Source: Morinoia aosen
Taxonomy: Eukaryota > Arthropoda > Malacostraca > Amphipoda > Talitridae
Length of the DNA stretch: 64,000 bases
Direction: 5' to 3'
NCBI GenBank assembly: GCA_030386875.1
Contig: CM059566.1
Location: 41,018,068 to 41,082,067 of the forward strand
Position 1 is the stretch's first letter; every line of letters starts with the position of its first letter. The notes beneath the pieces are model-generated. The model was given only the letters and a program-made list of their open reading frames with translations, did not search any database and was not told where the DNA came from. The translations under genes were made by a program, and so were the position numbers. Below, piece after piece: positions 1 to 12,794 of this stretch.

Positions 1-193
1 AAGGCTCTCCCTAACTGCGCATAAAGCTCTCCCTAACTGCGCACAAAGCTCTCCCTAACTGCGCATAAAGCTCTCCCTAACTGCGCATAAAGCTCTCCCT
101 AACTGCGCATAAAGCTCTCCCTAACTGCGCATAAAGCTCTCCCTAACTGCGCATAAAGCTCTCCCTAACTGCGCATAAAGCTCTCCCTAACTG
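1..193. repeat. 22-bp minisatellite, about 9 copies, cut by window start
   Basis: Tandem copies of CTCTCCCTAACTGCGCATAA plus AG, almost identical to each other (one copy has GCACAAAG). The array is already running at base 1, so its true length is unknown. It ends abruptly at CTAACTG. There is no coding potential. Confidence 0.95.
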
Positions 194-2512
194 TAAATAA
201 AACTACCCTCACCTTCAGCAAGTCATCTTAAACTGCAATGGGTAGTTTCCTCTTCTCTATAATAAGGTTAAAATTCAATTCCTTGATCTATAAATTTGAG
301 TTGTAGGATACGTTTTGTCATTTGCTATGTGTTGGAAATTTCAAATATTGGAAGCAAAAGAAATGAAAAAATCGAATGCCATACTCTTCGGTATGAGACA
401 CTCTTCAAGTGTCAAAGAAATGTTCATTTTGTTTTCGGAGAATGAATTTTATTGCTATTACATCACGTGGAATAATATTCTCCTTATGTTCTTCATCCGC
501 CCCATTTGCGTATTTTCTGCACATAATATTCTTTAAATTTTCTGAGTGTAGTCTATCGGTGCATACTCATTGTTGTCCTCTTCTACACGCTCTTTGAATA
601 TTCCTTTTTCTATATTCCCTTAGGATTATTCGTATTCTGTTTTCTACTGATGCACTCCCTTATCTGTCTGTGCTCCCTTTTCCAAATCAATTCTGCATTC
701 TTCTTTTTCATGATTCTCTAAGAGTAATTTTATTCCAAATTTCCTCCGTGAACTCAGACTCGGTGGTAGCACAGCTGCTGATACTGTCTGAAGTTACAAG
801 TTATGCTGGCGGCAAGTCTGTCGAACATAACAATAACTATCAACTATGGCCAATAACTCTGTCAACTATTACTCAGTTCACGAATTCAATCAAGTAGTAC
901 GGAGCCATTTTAAATGCAACTATTCGATTCGAACCATATCGTTGAATAGGTGAACAAAACCGTATTTAAAGAAGCCGTACCGGTGGTATCATTTTGTGGA
1001 ATCCGTGAATAAAGTCGTCTTAAGGAAACTATACCATTGAAATTCTTATGGGATAACTGTGAAATTTAAACAAATAAATTTCAATGCAACTGTGTTGAAT
1101 TCGACCATGTCATTCGACTCAAGAAAGCAGCCTTGTCTAATTCAGCTGTGACATATAAAAGAACCTTGAAACGTTAAAATTTCGATATCGATTGGTAATT
1201 ATCAGTAGCCTAAATCAGGGTCATCGACTGTTCTGCATCTGTTTCTGAGAATCAATACATGGAAAAGTTACTGAAAGTTGCAACAAAAAATAAAACATTT
1301 TGGGTTGCTTTTGTTTCATGTGCGGTACAATTTATTGCCTTGACATCGTTTTAGTTTGAATAAAAGGCAGCTGAGATTGCAAGGAAGGGGAAATTTTTCA
1401 TTAAATTATGGATGTAACTGATAATGAAATGGAAACTTTTTTGTTAGTAAAGCTTTGCGTTCCCGCAACTGGTGAACGAACTGTTGACCAAATCATTTTG
1501 GCAAATTGTGGTGAAATCATATGATAGATTTCAGCTTCTGACCCTATGAATTTTACCCCAAACAATGAACAATTTCAACTTTTGTTCAACCCATGTGAAG
1601 TCCCTGACGACTAAACAGCCCTCTTTCGAAAGTTTAAATAAATTGTAATTTTTGTTAAATTTATCTCCCTAATCTATTTTTCGAAGTCCACTGTCTGGTA
1701 ACAATTACTTTCTAATTCTGTTGTCGGTTGCAACCTGATGCCCGTGCCAGTTGGACGACGGTGGTTGTGGTAACGGTGAGATGAGAACCAAAATACTCAC
1801 TATGAAGGGCTAAAGTTTCTTTATTTTTGCGTTCATCAAAACAGCAGCTAGGTAATAAAAAAGCTGTTCGGTTGGAGAAAAACTCATTTCCCACGCATTC
1901 CAGTATTCGTGAACTGGAACAGTACCTGGAAATCTTAGTTCGTAAAGCAACCTTCTTGCTCTATAGCAGGTCTTCTTCAACGTTCAGCCATCGGAGATTT
2001 CAGGCACTAAATTTTGATAGGTTAAATACTGACATAAATAAAATTATAAGTCATAACGACTCTAAAAAGAACGTTTCCAATATAGTTCAACGTGTTAATC
2101 ATAACAACGTTAAAAAACAACGATAGGGTAGCAAAGTTGAAACAAATATGTGAGATTAAATCAGGAGACCCAATACCCTTTTGGCGTCTGCTTTTAGGCA
2201 TCCAGAAAAGCGCGATGGCTTGAATATTTTTCACGGCCATTTCATTGCAATTCAAAAACTTTGATCGGTAATTTTTGAACCAAAGAAAATTAGAACTCTT
2301 TCCTATGTGATCCGCTCCGGGCAAACCTCTTGAGACGACCGCTTTAATTTTTTATTTGGATCATAAAACGCAAAGTTGGAGAACTTATCGCATTAAACCC
2401 TCGAGCAATAAAATGTTGGAACTTTGGAAGATTTATTAGAGAAGGGATGCCGCAAGAAGAGCGCCTGACCTCAAATGCTTGAAATAAGCGGAACTTGTTT
2501 ATCACAAACGAG
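194..2512. other. AT-rich intergenic sequence, no gene seen
   Basis: Only short open frames (up to about 100 codons) with no recognisable domain, signal peptide or paired splice sites. Nothing here can be supported as a gene or RNA. Confidence 0.6.
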
Positions 2513-3290
2513 AGTAAATGAATGCTTCCTTCCTCAAACTGTGACTAAATGAATGCTTCGCTCCTCAGGCTGTAACTCAATGAATGTTTCGGCGCTCAGG
2601 CTGTAACTCAATAAATGCTTCGCTCCTCAGGCTGTAACTCAATGAATGCTTCGCTCCTCAGGCTGTAACTGAATGAATGTTTCGCTGCTCAGGCTGTAAC
2701 TCAATGAATGCTTCGCTCCTCAGGCTGTTACTGAATGAATGTTTCGCTGCTCAGGCTGTAACTCAATAAATGCTTCGCTCCTCAGGCTGTAACTGAATGA
2801 ATGTTTCGCTCCTCAGGCTGTAACTGAATGAATGTTTCGCTGCTCAGACTGTAACTCAATGAATGCTTCGCTCCTCAGGCTGTAACTGAATGAATGTTTC
2901 GCTGCTCAGGCTGTAACTCAATGAATGTTTCGCTCCTCAGGCTGTAACTGAATGAATGTTTCGCTGCTCAGGCTGTAACTCAATGAATGCTTCGCTCCTC
3001 AGGCTGTAACTCAATGAATGTTTCGCTTTTCAGGCTGTAACTCAATGAATGTTTCGGCGCTCAGGCTGTAACTCAATCAATTTTCACGTTTTCATACCGT
3101 AAATGAATGTTTGTGTCCGTAAAACGTAACTAAATGGAAATTTCTGTCATCAAACTGCTTCTGTATGAAAGTTTTTTCTTAAACTGTAACTAAATGAATG
3201 TTCATTTCTTTAGACTATAACTGAATGAGTGTTTTGTCTAAAGACTGTAACTGAATTAAAGTTTCTTTTCATAGACTGTAACTGAACGGG
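2513..3290. repeat. 31-bp minisatellite, about 18 clean copies then a degenerate tail
   Basis: The unit begins CTGTAACTCAATGAATGCTT and continues CGCTCCTCAGG. Copies vary mainly at CTCAATG/CTGAATG, GCTT/GTTT and CTCC/CTGC. From about 3080 to 3290 the copies decay, with only the CTGTAACTRAATGAATG core kept. The clean centre with a decayed edge is the usual pattern for an array that homogenises internally. Confidence 0.95.
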
Positions 3291-4463
3291 CGTTTACGTT
3301 TCAAGAAGTGAGTGTCACAACGTTCAATAATTATTTAAGTTTACACTCCCCCTAATTAGTACAACTAATCGACAGAGGTAACTAGTGACGACTCAAATCG
3401 CAGAAATTGTATTTTTTTGTACTTAACATTTAGACGTGAGCCATAATTGGTCACTGAGGGAGTTTTCATTATGCTGCTGACCAACCAGTAGTCTCAAACT
3501 CAATTCTTGAAAGTACTCAATCAAAACTAAATAAAAACGTAATCCAGGTAATGTTTGGCATTTTCAACATCTCTTGTTACAACTGACCTTAAATTTGAAT
3601 TTAACAGTAAACTTCTGCTTTACTTGCTGCAGTCAAAGTGTTATATACGGAAATACCCACAGCTCATCTTTAGAAAGTTCATTTTGCAATTTTTGTGTTC
3701 TTAACAGCTGAAATTTTTGAATTACGTTCTTTTCCCATTCTTGTTTTTATGAGTAACTGAGTGCTGTCAATTGCTGGTCTAAATTGGGTCATTTTTTCTG
3801 CAATTGTACTTGTAACCCCCGGAAAAAATTTAGTTATTGTTCTCTCAGCTGTTAATGTGTTCTCAACCAGCGAAATAATTCCTATTCTGGAAAAAATAAG
3901 ACTATTTTCAGAAACTGGACAGGCATTAACGACATGGCTGAAGCGTAGTTTCCAATGTGAACTCGATTTGCTAAATTGTAGGACTGCTGGTCTCGCGATT
4001 GAAATTTATTTTGTGTGGATATTCTAATTCGACGAGTGATCCAAGTCAACCAATCGTTTCAGAAAATATCCGAGACATATTTAAAAACCAAGAATATTGA
4101 GGATCTTTTCACTGAAATTCGAAACGGATATCACCACTGCAAGTGACAATTTGCCTTTCTAATTAAACATGCGCGTAACTCCTTCAGAGGAAAACACACT
4201 CAATTTTAAGAGAATCAGTTTATTTTCCAATAATTTTAGGACAAATAAAAGTTTTTCGTGCAAAATACCTTCAATATGTGGAATCTAAAGACTCCAATCA
4301 TTGAAAACACTCGCAAAACATCAACCCGGATGAACAAGAAACCACGGATGAGATGTTTAACCGTAGAAACAAAACCAATATCACCAATTACTAAACAAAC
4401 AATGCCAGAATTTCACCCATCCTGATACACAAATCCATTTTAAACACTGAACCTGACCATGGC
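3291..4463. other. AT-rich sequence, including possible 3' UTR of gene A
   Basis: No supportable coding region. An 88-codon open frame at 3761-4027 starts with a non-ATG codon and has random-looking composition. The part from about 4220 to 4471 may be the 3' UTR of the minus-strand gene ending at 4472. Confidence 0.5.
4219..4224 (-). terminator. candidate poly(A) signal of gene A
   Basis: TTTATT on the plus strand reads AATAAA on the minus strand, about 250 bases after the stop codon of the minus-strand gene at 4472. Position and orientation fit, but in AT-rich DNA the hexamer is common by chance. Confidence 0.35.
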
Positions 4464-4471
4464 ATGACCGA

Positions 4472-5372
4472 TTACGCCTTCTTATTCATTTCCCTGAGAT
4501 CGGGGAACTTTCCATCGGCGATCATCTCTTCAGCAACCGCCTGGAGCTGCTCCTCAGTGAAGCCAGCCTCCTCTGCCATGCTCCTGAAAGCGTTCTCGAG
4601 TGCGGTCATGGGCATGGCGTCCGAGCGCTGCAGGAACTGCGCCTTCACGGCAGCCTGAGTGGCCGGGTCGGCAGCTCGGAGACCTGCCATGAGGTCGGCA
4701 CGGCTGATGCTCTCCGGGAAGTCCTTCACCTTCGACAGCTCCTTGTAGACGTTGTAGTATCTCGTCAGCAGGGACTCGGCCTTCGCATGTTTGTTGGTGT
4801 CCAGCTGTGGGGTGTTTTTGGGTTTAGTTTAGTTACGGTTCGATTACGAGGTGCTTTTGAGTTTAGTTACGATTTGATTTGGGAGCTAGTTTTGAAATGA
4901 AGTCATGTCTCGGTGAAGTGTTCACAAGCGTTGCAATTGGCTAACTTTGAAATTGAATAATGTCTTGATAAGGGATTTCAGTAACGATTCGATTTTGGCA
5001 GAATTTTTGAAATGGAGCGATACATCAATGAAGTGTTGTCATCAGCTAACTTCAAAATAAATTAAATTAATTAAAAAATTAAATGAATTAAATACCTTGA
5101 TTAAGTTCTGGAAGAGGCTGAATTTTATTACCTTCATAAACACAGTAAAGTTCAACAAAATTTTCGTCAGACACATGAAAATTCATCAACGTCAAAAATG
5201 AAGTATGTAATAAATTATTAAAATATTCAAAACTAGAGTTATTTTTTGCAGCGAGGAACGATTAAGAAACGCAAAATTAATGCTGGTTATGTAAAAGAAT
5301 AAATGTTGAAGAACTTACGGTGGCGGAGGCGGCGAGGCCGACCAAAAGGAGTCCGAAGATCACGCGGTTCAT
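4472..5372 (-). CDS. gene A: small secreted helical protein, two coding exons, 128 aa
   Basis: I do not recognise the family. Exon 1 (5319-5372) encodes 18 residues, MNRVIFGLLLVGLAASAT, a good signal peptide with likely cleavage after ASA. It ends at a consensus donor (GTAAGT). Exon 2 (4472-4804) follows a CACCCCACAG acceptor and adds 110 residues; the junction is phase 0 and the frame stays open, giving 128 aa. The mature part has no cysteine, is rich in Ala, Glu and Lys, and reads as amphipathic helices (for example QAAVKAQFL, then EEAGFTEEQLQAVAEEM), ending NKKA. Exon GC is far above the flanks, which supports real coding sequence. The ATG is the only one upstream of the hydrophobic core, and it is preceded by CAACCTT repeats in the 5' UTR. 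Likely role: a secreted protein of unknown function. Gene prediction is fairly sure; function is open. Confidence 0.85.
4805..5318 (-). other. intron of gene A, 514 bp, phase 0
   Basis: On the minus strand it begins GTAAGTTC and ends CACCCCACAG. The content is AT-rich and non-coding. The strong GC drop at both edges supports the boundaries. Confidence 0.8.
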
Positions 5373-5402
5373 GTTGAAGGTTGAAGGTTGAAGGTTGATG
5401 TC

Positions 5403-6860
5403 CTGGAATTCATGAAAAAATAGAAAATTATTCATCAGAAGAGCACGTAAGTCTTATGGATACATTCATAGCCAATAAAAAGATTTATGAGCCGTTTATG
5501 AAACAAGCTCAGAGGGAAATATTAAGAAAAATACATAAATAACTCTTAAGAAAATAAATTATTCCTTTGCCAGAAATGCTCGAAGTGTGGTGAAAATCTT
5601 ACGAAACATGACAAAAAGTCAGGTAAAAAAGTGATCAGCGGGGGCAGAGATGCAAAACTTCACTCTTTCTGAAAAATTCAATCATTGACTTTTTCAAAGA
5701 AATTCATTCGCTGTTCAGAAAGTTCGATGAAATCTTGACTTATTTAATTCCAATTTTTATCAAGGTGTTCAGAACGCAAATAATTGCCAGGCCTCATTGA
5801 TTGAAATAAAAACCTCGAAAAATCAAAGAACTATCACGAAATAGAACTGGTTTACAAGGTAAAAAATTAAGCAAAAACGAAAATAATTCCTCGTGAACAA
5901 CTGACAAAATAATTAAAAGAAAAAGTAGAACGCGTAAGGGCTAAAGGAAAAATGTTTTAACTATTTGGTAACTCATAATATACGTAATTAATTTACCTCG
6001 CGTAAAATTTACTTGTCACCCTTATATGTGGACTATTAGTTTTAAGGTTAGAGCACTTAATTTAAAAAGTTTTAATTCCAAGAAATCCAGCGCATTGCAA
6101 ACTGTCGTGAAAAACATCCATCTTCTGAGCGATGCAAACCTAGAATTTGGATTAAAAATTGCACTTAAATAGACATGCACGATTAAATTCGGCGAAGCAT
6201 TTCCAATTCTTGAAAGAAATTTATTTAGAACAGAATAAAATTCTGCGCAAAAAAAAATCCAAAGAGAGTTACGTTCCAATGATGTGACATAAATAGCATT
6301 GGTTTTGATGAAAAACTCCAGAAAATTACGAGAGACTCTCACAACTGCAATCAAAACGAGAGAATTTGATCGCTTGAAATGGTGAAACAGAAAATTCATG
6401 ATCGATCGAAAATTCATAAATTTCATAGCATGAAACTTAAAACTATAACCAATCAGAAAATAACCTTTCCTATTTATAAAGCATCAGGAACAAAACTCCA
6501 AACTTCATTGGAACAAATGAGAATATTCTGAAAATAACATAACAATTTCAGCATACATGTAGTCAGTAAATTTCTGAAAATATAAGCAGGAGCTTAGAAG
6601 ACCATTAGAACAAATCAGAACACTTTAAAAATAATACAGAAAATGTCACTGCACATGTATTCATCATTGGAACAAATCAGAACACTTTAAAAATAACTTT
6701 GAAAAATATCGACACTTGTATTCATCATTGGAATAAATCAGAACACTTGAAAAAAATAGAAAAATGTCACGGCACATGTATTGAGAGAATTTCTATATTC
6801 ATGAGCAGGAGCTTACCTTTACAATACTGCGTCTGTGTGACAGTCCAGGTATGTACTGAA
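5403..6860 (-). other. possible 5' UTR intron and non-coding first exon of gene A
   Basis: On the minus strand an acceptor with a T-rich tract ends CAG at 5403-5405, just upstream of the 5' UTR of gene A. A strong donor, AAG then GTAAGC, lies at 6815-6817. A TTCAGT initiator-like motif lies near 6855-6860, so a short first exon of about 45 bases (6817 to about 6860) and a 1.41-kb intron are plausible. I see no good TATA box. This is inferred from splice motifs only; transcripts would decide it. Confidence 0.4.
6505..6830. repeat. degenerate 70-80 bp direct repeats inside the putative first intron of gene A
   Basis: Four to five diverged copies share GGAACAAATCAGAACACTTT and CACATGTATTCAT blocks. 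The repeated segment includes a look-alike of the splice donor: AGCAGGAGCTTAGAAG near 6583 parallels AGCAGGAGCTTACC at 6805-6817. The repeat therefore starts at or across the proposed exon-intron boundary. Confidence 0.7.
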
Positions 6861-6959
6861 TAGCTCCAGTCTCTACCCTCACCACTACAGCTGCCGCTCC
6901 ACCAGACCACCAGCTAACCCACGTCAGACTTGCATCAGGTAGCTGCGTAAGATCACCTG

Positions 6960-9787
6960 TGCACCTCGTAATTGCTCTAACTCGACGTGTACATGGCCGT
7001 GCAACACGTGTTATTGTGTGGGAATGGGCGGAATAACACGTGTTTTTTGCTATGAAATGGTTATGAGAACTTTTTAAAGTGCTTAAAAATGTGAATTTTT
7101 TTTAACTTGTGGATTTATATGAAGTTTCTAATTAAATTTTAATTTTCGTGAATTGCATCAGAAGAGAAGCAATGCTAGGAAAAGATAAAACGGTAAGCTG
7201 AACAGAAAAGAAACATGATAGAAACTCTAAAATCCAACCAGTAAAATTCTAAGCTCCAAAACAACAATACCACAACCTGCGCGACAATCAAACCCATAAA
7301 CAATTTCAGCCAGCAAAAGAGGTTTTTAACCTCATGATATTGAAACAAAAAACATAGGCACATAAAATTGAATGAACCATTTTTTAAGTTCCGGAACAGG
7401 TGCTTCACTACTGAGAACAATACTGCGCAGGGTTATACTGCGCTCATAGTTAGCTTGCGTCAATGCTTAATTTATCTATTGATCAAAAAATAAAACTCGT
7501 GGCCGAAAAATATCAGATACTTCACTTCATGATCAAATAATTAAATTCGAAGGAACGTCTATTTTTTATTTGAAAAATCCACGCCTGGTTTTCAAGTGGA
7601 AATGGATACCAGAGTTGTCGTGCCACCGAATTTTGCTATTCATGTGCATCACAGAATTAACTAAAAAATACTCAGCCATTCACAGTATTCTATTTAGTAA
7701 CAATTGATATTTTACTAAATAGATAATATAATATTGGATCGGCAAACATAAACCGATCCCTCTCGAATAATATTCTTTCAGCGTATAAAGGAAATCCGGA
7801 TTTTTAACTAATTTAACAAATAGGTTTAGACTCTGGCTGTTTTAAAAATTTGTTAATTTAAATAGAGTTAACATTAAATGTTCGAAATTATATTTATAAA
7901 AAGCAATTTTTCAGTTATTGATCAGGTGATTATGAGCTTATTTACTAGTAAAAATAAAATAAAAGCAAACTAGAAATTGAATTCTTTTTCTTATTTGTTT
8001 GACCCTCTCCTGCTCATAGTTTGAATGCGGGAAGCCATATTATTTTCTTTTGTTTTTGCGTTCCTTTAGTTTTTTATTGTTTATCTGTTTATTATAAAAT
8101 TTTCCATGAATCGTGGTTTTTTCTATCGAAGTGCAGTGTTTCCATTAAAAACAAATAAAGTATGCAGAAACTTAAAAGCTTGAGTAAACTTTTAAAGTTT
8201 ATAAAAAATTGAACATCTAAAATTGCAGCTCGAAAAAGTTGATGCGAAAGCCTGAAAATATGCACCATAATTTCAAGTCATTTCAAAAATTAGAATACTG
8301 AGACTACGTTAAGTTCGCAAATTCTTATTAAAATCCGATATAATTGCATGATAATCTTCACTGAAGCAGAAAGTAACTGTCACTGTTAAAGCTAAAATTA
8401 TTCTATTACGACTAGTAAGTTCTTCCTAAACCTGAAATGCTTTTATGAGAACTTGAGATTTTGTTACGAAATTATAAAGTTACCATCAAAATGAAAAATC
8501 ATACCGTAGTAGAAAATATCCTTATTAAGCATCTACATCATTAATTTATGTGGGTACAAATGTCAACTATAAACGAAAAACATTAATATATCCTACTGTT
8601 CAAACGTTTAAATATTATAAAAGATTTAAAACTCGTTTTCTACAGGCTCAGACTTTCACTTCATGTGATCTATGAGTAGACGTAAAGTGTGAAGCGTGAA
8701 TACCAAAGCAAATTTTGATTCAATGTTCCTCACTCTTACTGAAGAATAATGGTAATAGTTCTTATACCCTGCGTTAGAGTGAGAAATGTATTTCTTCGAG
8801 CTTTTGACTCAGTTGAAAGAACGTTTATTTAGCGTTGTTCGATGAATGGGCAAACATCACGGGAGTATACGTGCTAAATGTAATTTTCAACTACCAATGA
8901 GCCTTTAAAACGATTAAATGCTCCATGTTTATTACTACTCAGGCTTTGATCAATGAACAAAGAACACCGTTCTTGGATACGAATCGTATTGTAAACGTAT
9001 AAGGCCTTCGCAGCAATACTGTGCACACGTTTTGAACTGAGCGATAATGCTCACTAATATAGAAATAAATTCACAGAATATTCCCTTGCGTCGAGTTACT
9101 TTTGAAGCATTTCAGGCAAACGCAACTGTAGGTGTCTGCATGAACTAGAAAATACGTTCGTTTTTTGTAACGTAAAACGAATGAGCAGAAAGATGATCTA
9201 CTTCAGGTATTGTTTTCCAGAGATACTTTAGCAGCGAAATGTTCAAGCTGATGTGTGTCGTGTACTTCTTCTCGTACAGTGAACGTTGGGAAGAAATTGT
9301 GCCGTAGAATTTATTAGAAAACTTTCAGATTGAAAGTTTCAGCGGTTTATAGTGAACACTTGCACTGATGGTTGTCATGAAACTTTTGGTATGAAATCTA
9401 CCAGAATGTCACAATCAATGCAGAGTGCACGAACTTCACTTGCAGACTATATTTTTAATTAAATTTCAGACCATCTCATTTTATTTCATCGATTCTTATT
9501 AACAAGAACTTTGTTGATAATTTCATGAACCCGAACAACTTTTACAGAGATAAAAATTAGAATTTTTTGTTACCTACATATGCCGTCGAAAATTTTTTTT
9601 TATTTTTTTACTGCATTAGGTTTAAAAACCAAATTTCAGTTTTCTTGAACGCACAACAATCATTTTATGAATTTTAGTGTTTTAAAAATTGATACAGCTT
9701 AGCTACTGAGCTGATATTTTGCATAAATATCATGGTACATACTTGATAGTTCATGGATAGTTCAAAGTTCAAACATGAAATGTTGAA
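6960..9787. other. AT-rich intergenic sequence, nothing recognised
   Basis: About 2.8 kb without tandem arrays, inverted repeats or open frames that look like protein. The 81-codon frame at 7175-7420 (minus) lacks any recognisable feature. Confidence 0.55.
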
Positions 9788-9890
9788 CATTGGTTTTTAA
9801 AATACCTTCAACACAAAAACTTCCTCACATGATACTCACACATGGGTATCGTAATATCCATTTCACATGTTGAAACGAAAAATTATTGAG
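9788..9890 (-). repeat. dispersed stem-loop repeat, copy 1
   Basis: The plus strand reads CATTGGTTTTTAAAATACC, a spacer, then ACATGGGTAT and ATATCCAT, which can pair with one G-T wobble. It matches copies at 28507, 29131 and 37900 (the last inverted). The minus strand is taken as the element sense because in that orientation other copies end with AATAAAG-like or simple-sequence tails, as LINE and SINE 3' ends do. Confidence 0.6.
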
Positions 9891-11747
9891 AGAAAAGCAC
9901 AAAAAATGCGTTCCTTTCGTTGCGTTAATCTGATTTTGACAATGCATATAAATGTAGGTAACTAAGAAAACATAATCCCAGTCACGCAAAATTGAAAACA
10001 CTCTTGTTAGTGCGCGCTTATATTGAAATATGAGCGAACGAACATAGAAACTAGTGGTACAAGGCACTGATATTAAAAGTAAAGCAGTACATTCACGCCC
10101 AAACACAGTACATTCACACCAATACTTACGGAAAAACAAGCGAATTCCATGAAATTATGAATTATTCACACACTTTAGAATCGTACACCACGGGTCCGTG
10201 GAAGAGCAAAGCGTTCTTAGTAATTTTGTGTCGGGATGTTGATGGAACGCGCAAGTGTGTGGCGTACACTTGCATACGTTGTCTGTCCGCACGTAAACTT
10301 GCACCAACCCCGCAGTGTACATGTACAAGGAAGTGCTCTTGTGCGTCTTTCGAATGGAAAAACTTTGAAAACAGGGTAGGCTACATAAATGAACATGCAT
10401 GAACAAATATCGTAAAACACAAAATATTCATGTCATGGAAACAAACAGGTAAAATATTTATATAACTATAAAAAAGTGTCCGCACTACAATAATTTGCTC
10501 AATTTATTTATATCCCGTCTATCAGCAACATTCCTAATACATAATTCACTTCTATTTCAATGCTAACACAGACACCACTCAAAAATATAATAAAATGGAA
10601 TCCGCTCACTTTTGTTTACAAGCTAAAAATATTGCGGCAATAAAATCTATTGTTCAAGAAAATTCAATTTATCGCGAGGAAAAAGATTTAGCAATTTTTT
10701 TAAATACTCTTCATTAATGATCAATACTGTATAAAAAACGCCGCGTGTCTCTTTAAATTTATAAATAAATAAAGTTATGTATTTTTTGTGCGTAATTTCT
10801 TCCAAGTCATTACAATGAGAATCTCATTGAGCACATGAGCACATTAAATTGGTTGGCCGGTCTTGCTTGGTTGATCCATCTCTCTTTCACGCTCTCAAAG
10901 GATGCTTAACGACCGTATCTCTGATACGAGTTTCACCAGTGCACAAGTACGAGAATATTTTATTCGCGGGTACTATTAGGATGAATATATTTGTTTGTCA
11001 TCCCCATCTGGAAGATTTATTATTGATAAATATCGAATCCCGTAATATTTGACGGGAGTGTACACTAGTTGGTCAGGATCAACCTATCTATCTATTTACT
11101 AAAGCCTGTTTCCAACACAAAGAAAGAGTTGGTGTTATAATAAGAACACAAGCATATACACTGATCAGTTTTGGATTGATTTTTCACATTGATGATATGA
11201 ATCAAATAATTATGCCCAACACTGCTTAGTGTTCGAGAACTCCATTGTAAACAACCACTCATCTTTTGACATGAAATGATAGGAATTTATTACAAAGTGG
11301 CTTAGCCCTGGCTCGCTCGCCTACAAATATTATCAGACAACGGCCTTGTATTTAATGTTCTGCTGTGTATTATGGATACGTCAGGTGCAGGTGCTCCGAG
11401 AGAATGGCTTCGCCCGGTCAAAATAAAAAATGCGTAAATGCAATATATCGCTCGAACAAGCTCGTCAGAAATATTTTTTATCAAATGGAAATAATTAAAA
11501 TAAGAAATGCGTAAAGCACAATATATCGCTCGAACAAGCTCGCCGGAAATGGTTTTCCCATGGATACAGGTATAGGCATGTGAGGGTAATGTTCGTCCAA
11601 AATAGAAGTGTAGAGAATCTTTGACACTTTCAAAGAAAATCAAAAGTAATTTAAATTTCGGTATTTTAAATTTTCAGCTGTGATTGTTTTCTTTAAAAAC
11701 AGAAATCCTACGGTAAAAACACAACAGATCCGAAAAAAGAAGCATTC
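9891..11747. other. AT-rich intergenic sequence with short overlapping frames, no gene seen
   Basis: Open frames of 67-113 codons occur on both strands (for example 10155-10406). None has a domain or paired splice sites. A short direct repeat, ATATATCGCTCGAACAAGCTCG, here written in part as TATATCGCTCGAACAAGCTC, occurs at about 11444 and 11521. Confidence 0.5.
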
Positions 11748-11755
11748 GTATAGAT

Positions 11756-11991
11756 CAGGGCATCTCAACCGGGGGTACCGGGGGTTCAATCTGAAAGCAT
11801 CCCAACCTAAGGGTACATTTAACATACTTCATATGGTCAAATGTACAGTATATATTTACATACAACCGTATTAGTATATATAATTATTAATCATTAAGGG
11901 TTTTTTATAGTTTCTTAAGCCTTTAACTGTGCTGGGGGTACATGAAGATACACCATTAAGCTAGAGACAATAGAAAGGTTGAGAAGCCTTG
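11756..11991. mobile_element. hAT-type MITE, 236 bp, with 8-bp target duplication
   Basis: The left end reads CAGGGCATCTCAACC; the right end on the opposite strand reads CAAGGCTTCTCAACC, a 15-bp terminal inverted repeat with two mismatches. Both resemble the CAGTGGTTCTCAACC-type ends of hAT (Charlie-like) elements. It is flanked by a perfect 8-bp duplication, GTATAGAT (11748-11755 and 11992-11999), the size expected for hAT. There is no coding capacity, so it is non-autonomous. The perfect target duplication suggests a fairly recent insertion. Confidence 0.9.
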
Positions 11992-12162
11992 GTATAGATG
12001 ACAAGTATTTTCAGATTATGAGCTACGACAATGCTCCTTTTTTGAAAATTGGCGCTGGTGAAAATGTCGATGACCAACTCAAATCGGTTCTCATTTAAAG
12101 CAAAAGAAAATGTCTACCCAGTAGCAGAAGCATGAGAACTAATGTCGTATGACAGTTTACGT

Positions 12163-12430
12163 CACGGTAGAAGAAACAAGGTAGGGTCAAATTAACCAGT
12201 CTTTTTTCTTCGACTCTGTGGCGATGCTGACGTCATGACAACGAACCAATAACAGCGTTCATATTGCATCTGGCAACACTGCTAGCCCCAAATCTGGCAC
12301 CGCTACTTGCCTAACGACATGTCGCAATGGTGACGTGATAAAGAACGTTGGAAATAAAGCCGTTCTATTGGCTAGGCGAACAAGAGGAGGTGTATTTTCC
12401 CCCCTAGAAATGACTCTACCTTGTTTCCTC
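12163..12430 (+). mobile_element. MITE copy 1 (about 268 bp) carrying CRE and CCAAT motifs
   Basis: It is bounded by CACGGTAGAAGAAACAAGG at the left and, inverted, GAGGAAACAAGGTAGAGTCA at the right. It carries a perfect TGACGTCA palindrome at 12228-12235, CCAAT in CGAACCAATAAC, and ATTGG in GTTCTATTGGCTAGG. A second copy lies inverted at 12795-13066. There is no open frame. The superfamily is not identified and I could not find a clear target duplication. Confidence 0.75.
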
Positions 12431-12794
12431 AAATATAAGATACGTGTAGGACACGCGAGTCTAATTGTATCATTTTCCGTAGGCATTAAAATTTGTATTG
12501 CTTGATTTTATCTTTTTAAAAGTGAATCGTATCATCGTGTTGAAGAATTTATTCGAGCATTAATATGTGTTCGTTCCTGTAAGTTCGATATTTTATTTAA
12601 TTGGTAACTAAATTGTCTATTGCTATTAGTACTTCAAGGAGTTTTGCGTCAATTTATGGGTAAGTAATTGAATAAACATACCTACTCTTTGTTTTATTTT
12701 TACTATAACAAATTTACCCGTATGAAGTTATTTCCAGCGTGGTTTGAACTCCTGTAAAAATTGAAAGATTGAAGACCCACGTAGGGATACGTAC
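12431..12794. other. spacer between the two inverted MITE copies
   Basis: 364 bases of AT-rich sequence with no gene. Its position between inverted MITE copies makes 12163-13066 a large potential foldback. Confidence 0.6.

Noticed and set aside
11775-11800. GGGGGTTCAATCTGA resembling a tRNA B box
   Set aside because: No A box or cloverleaf; it lies inside the hAT MITE end.
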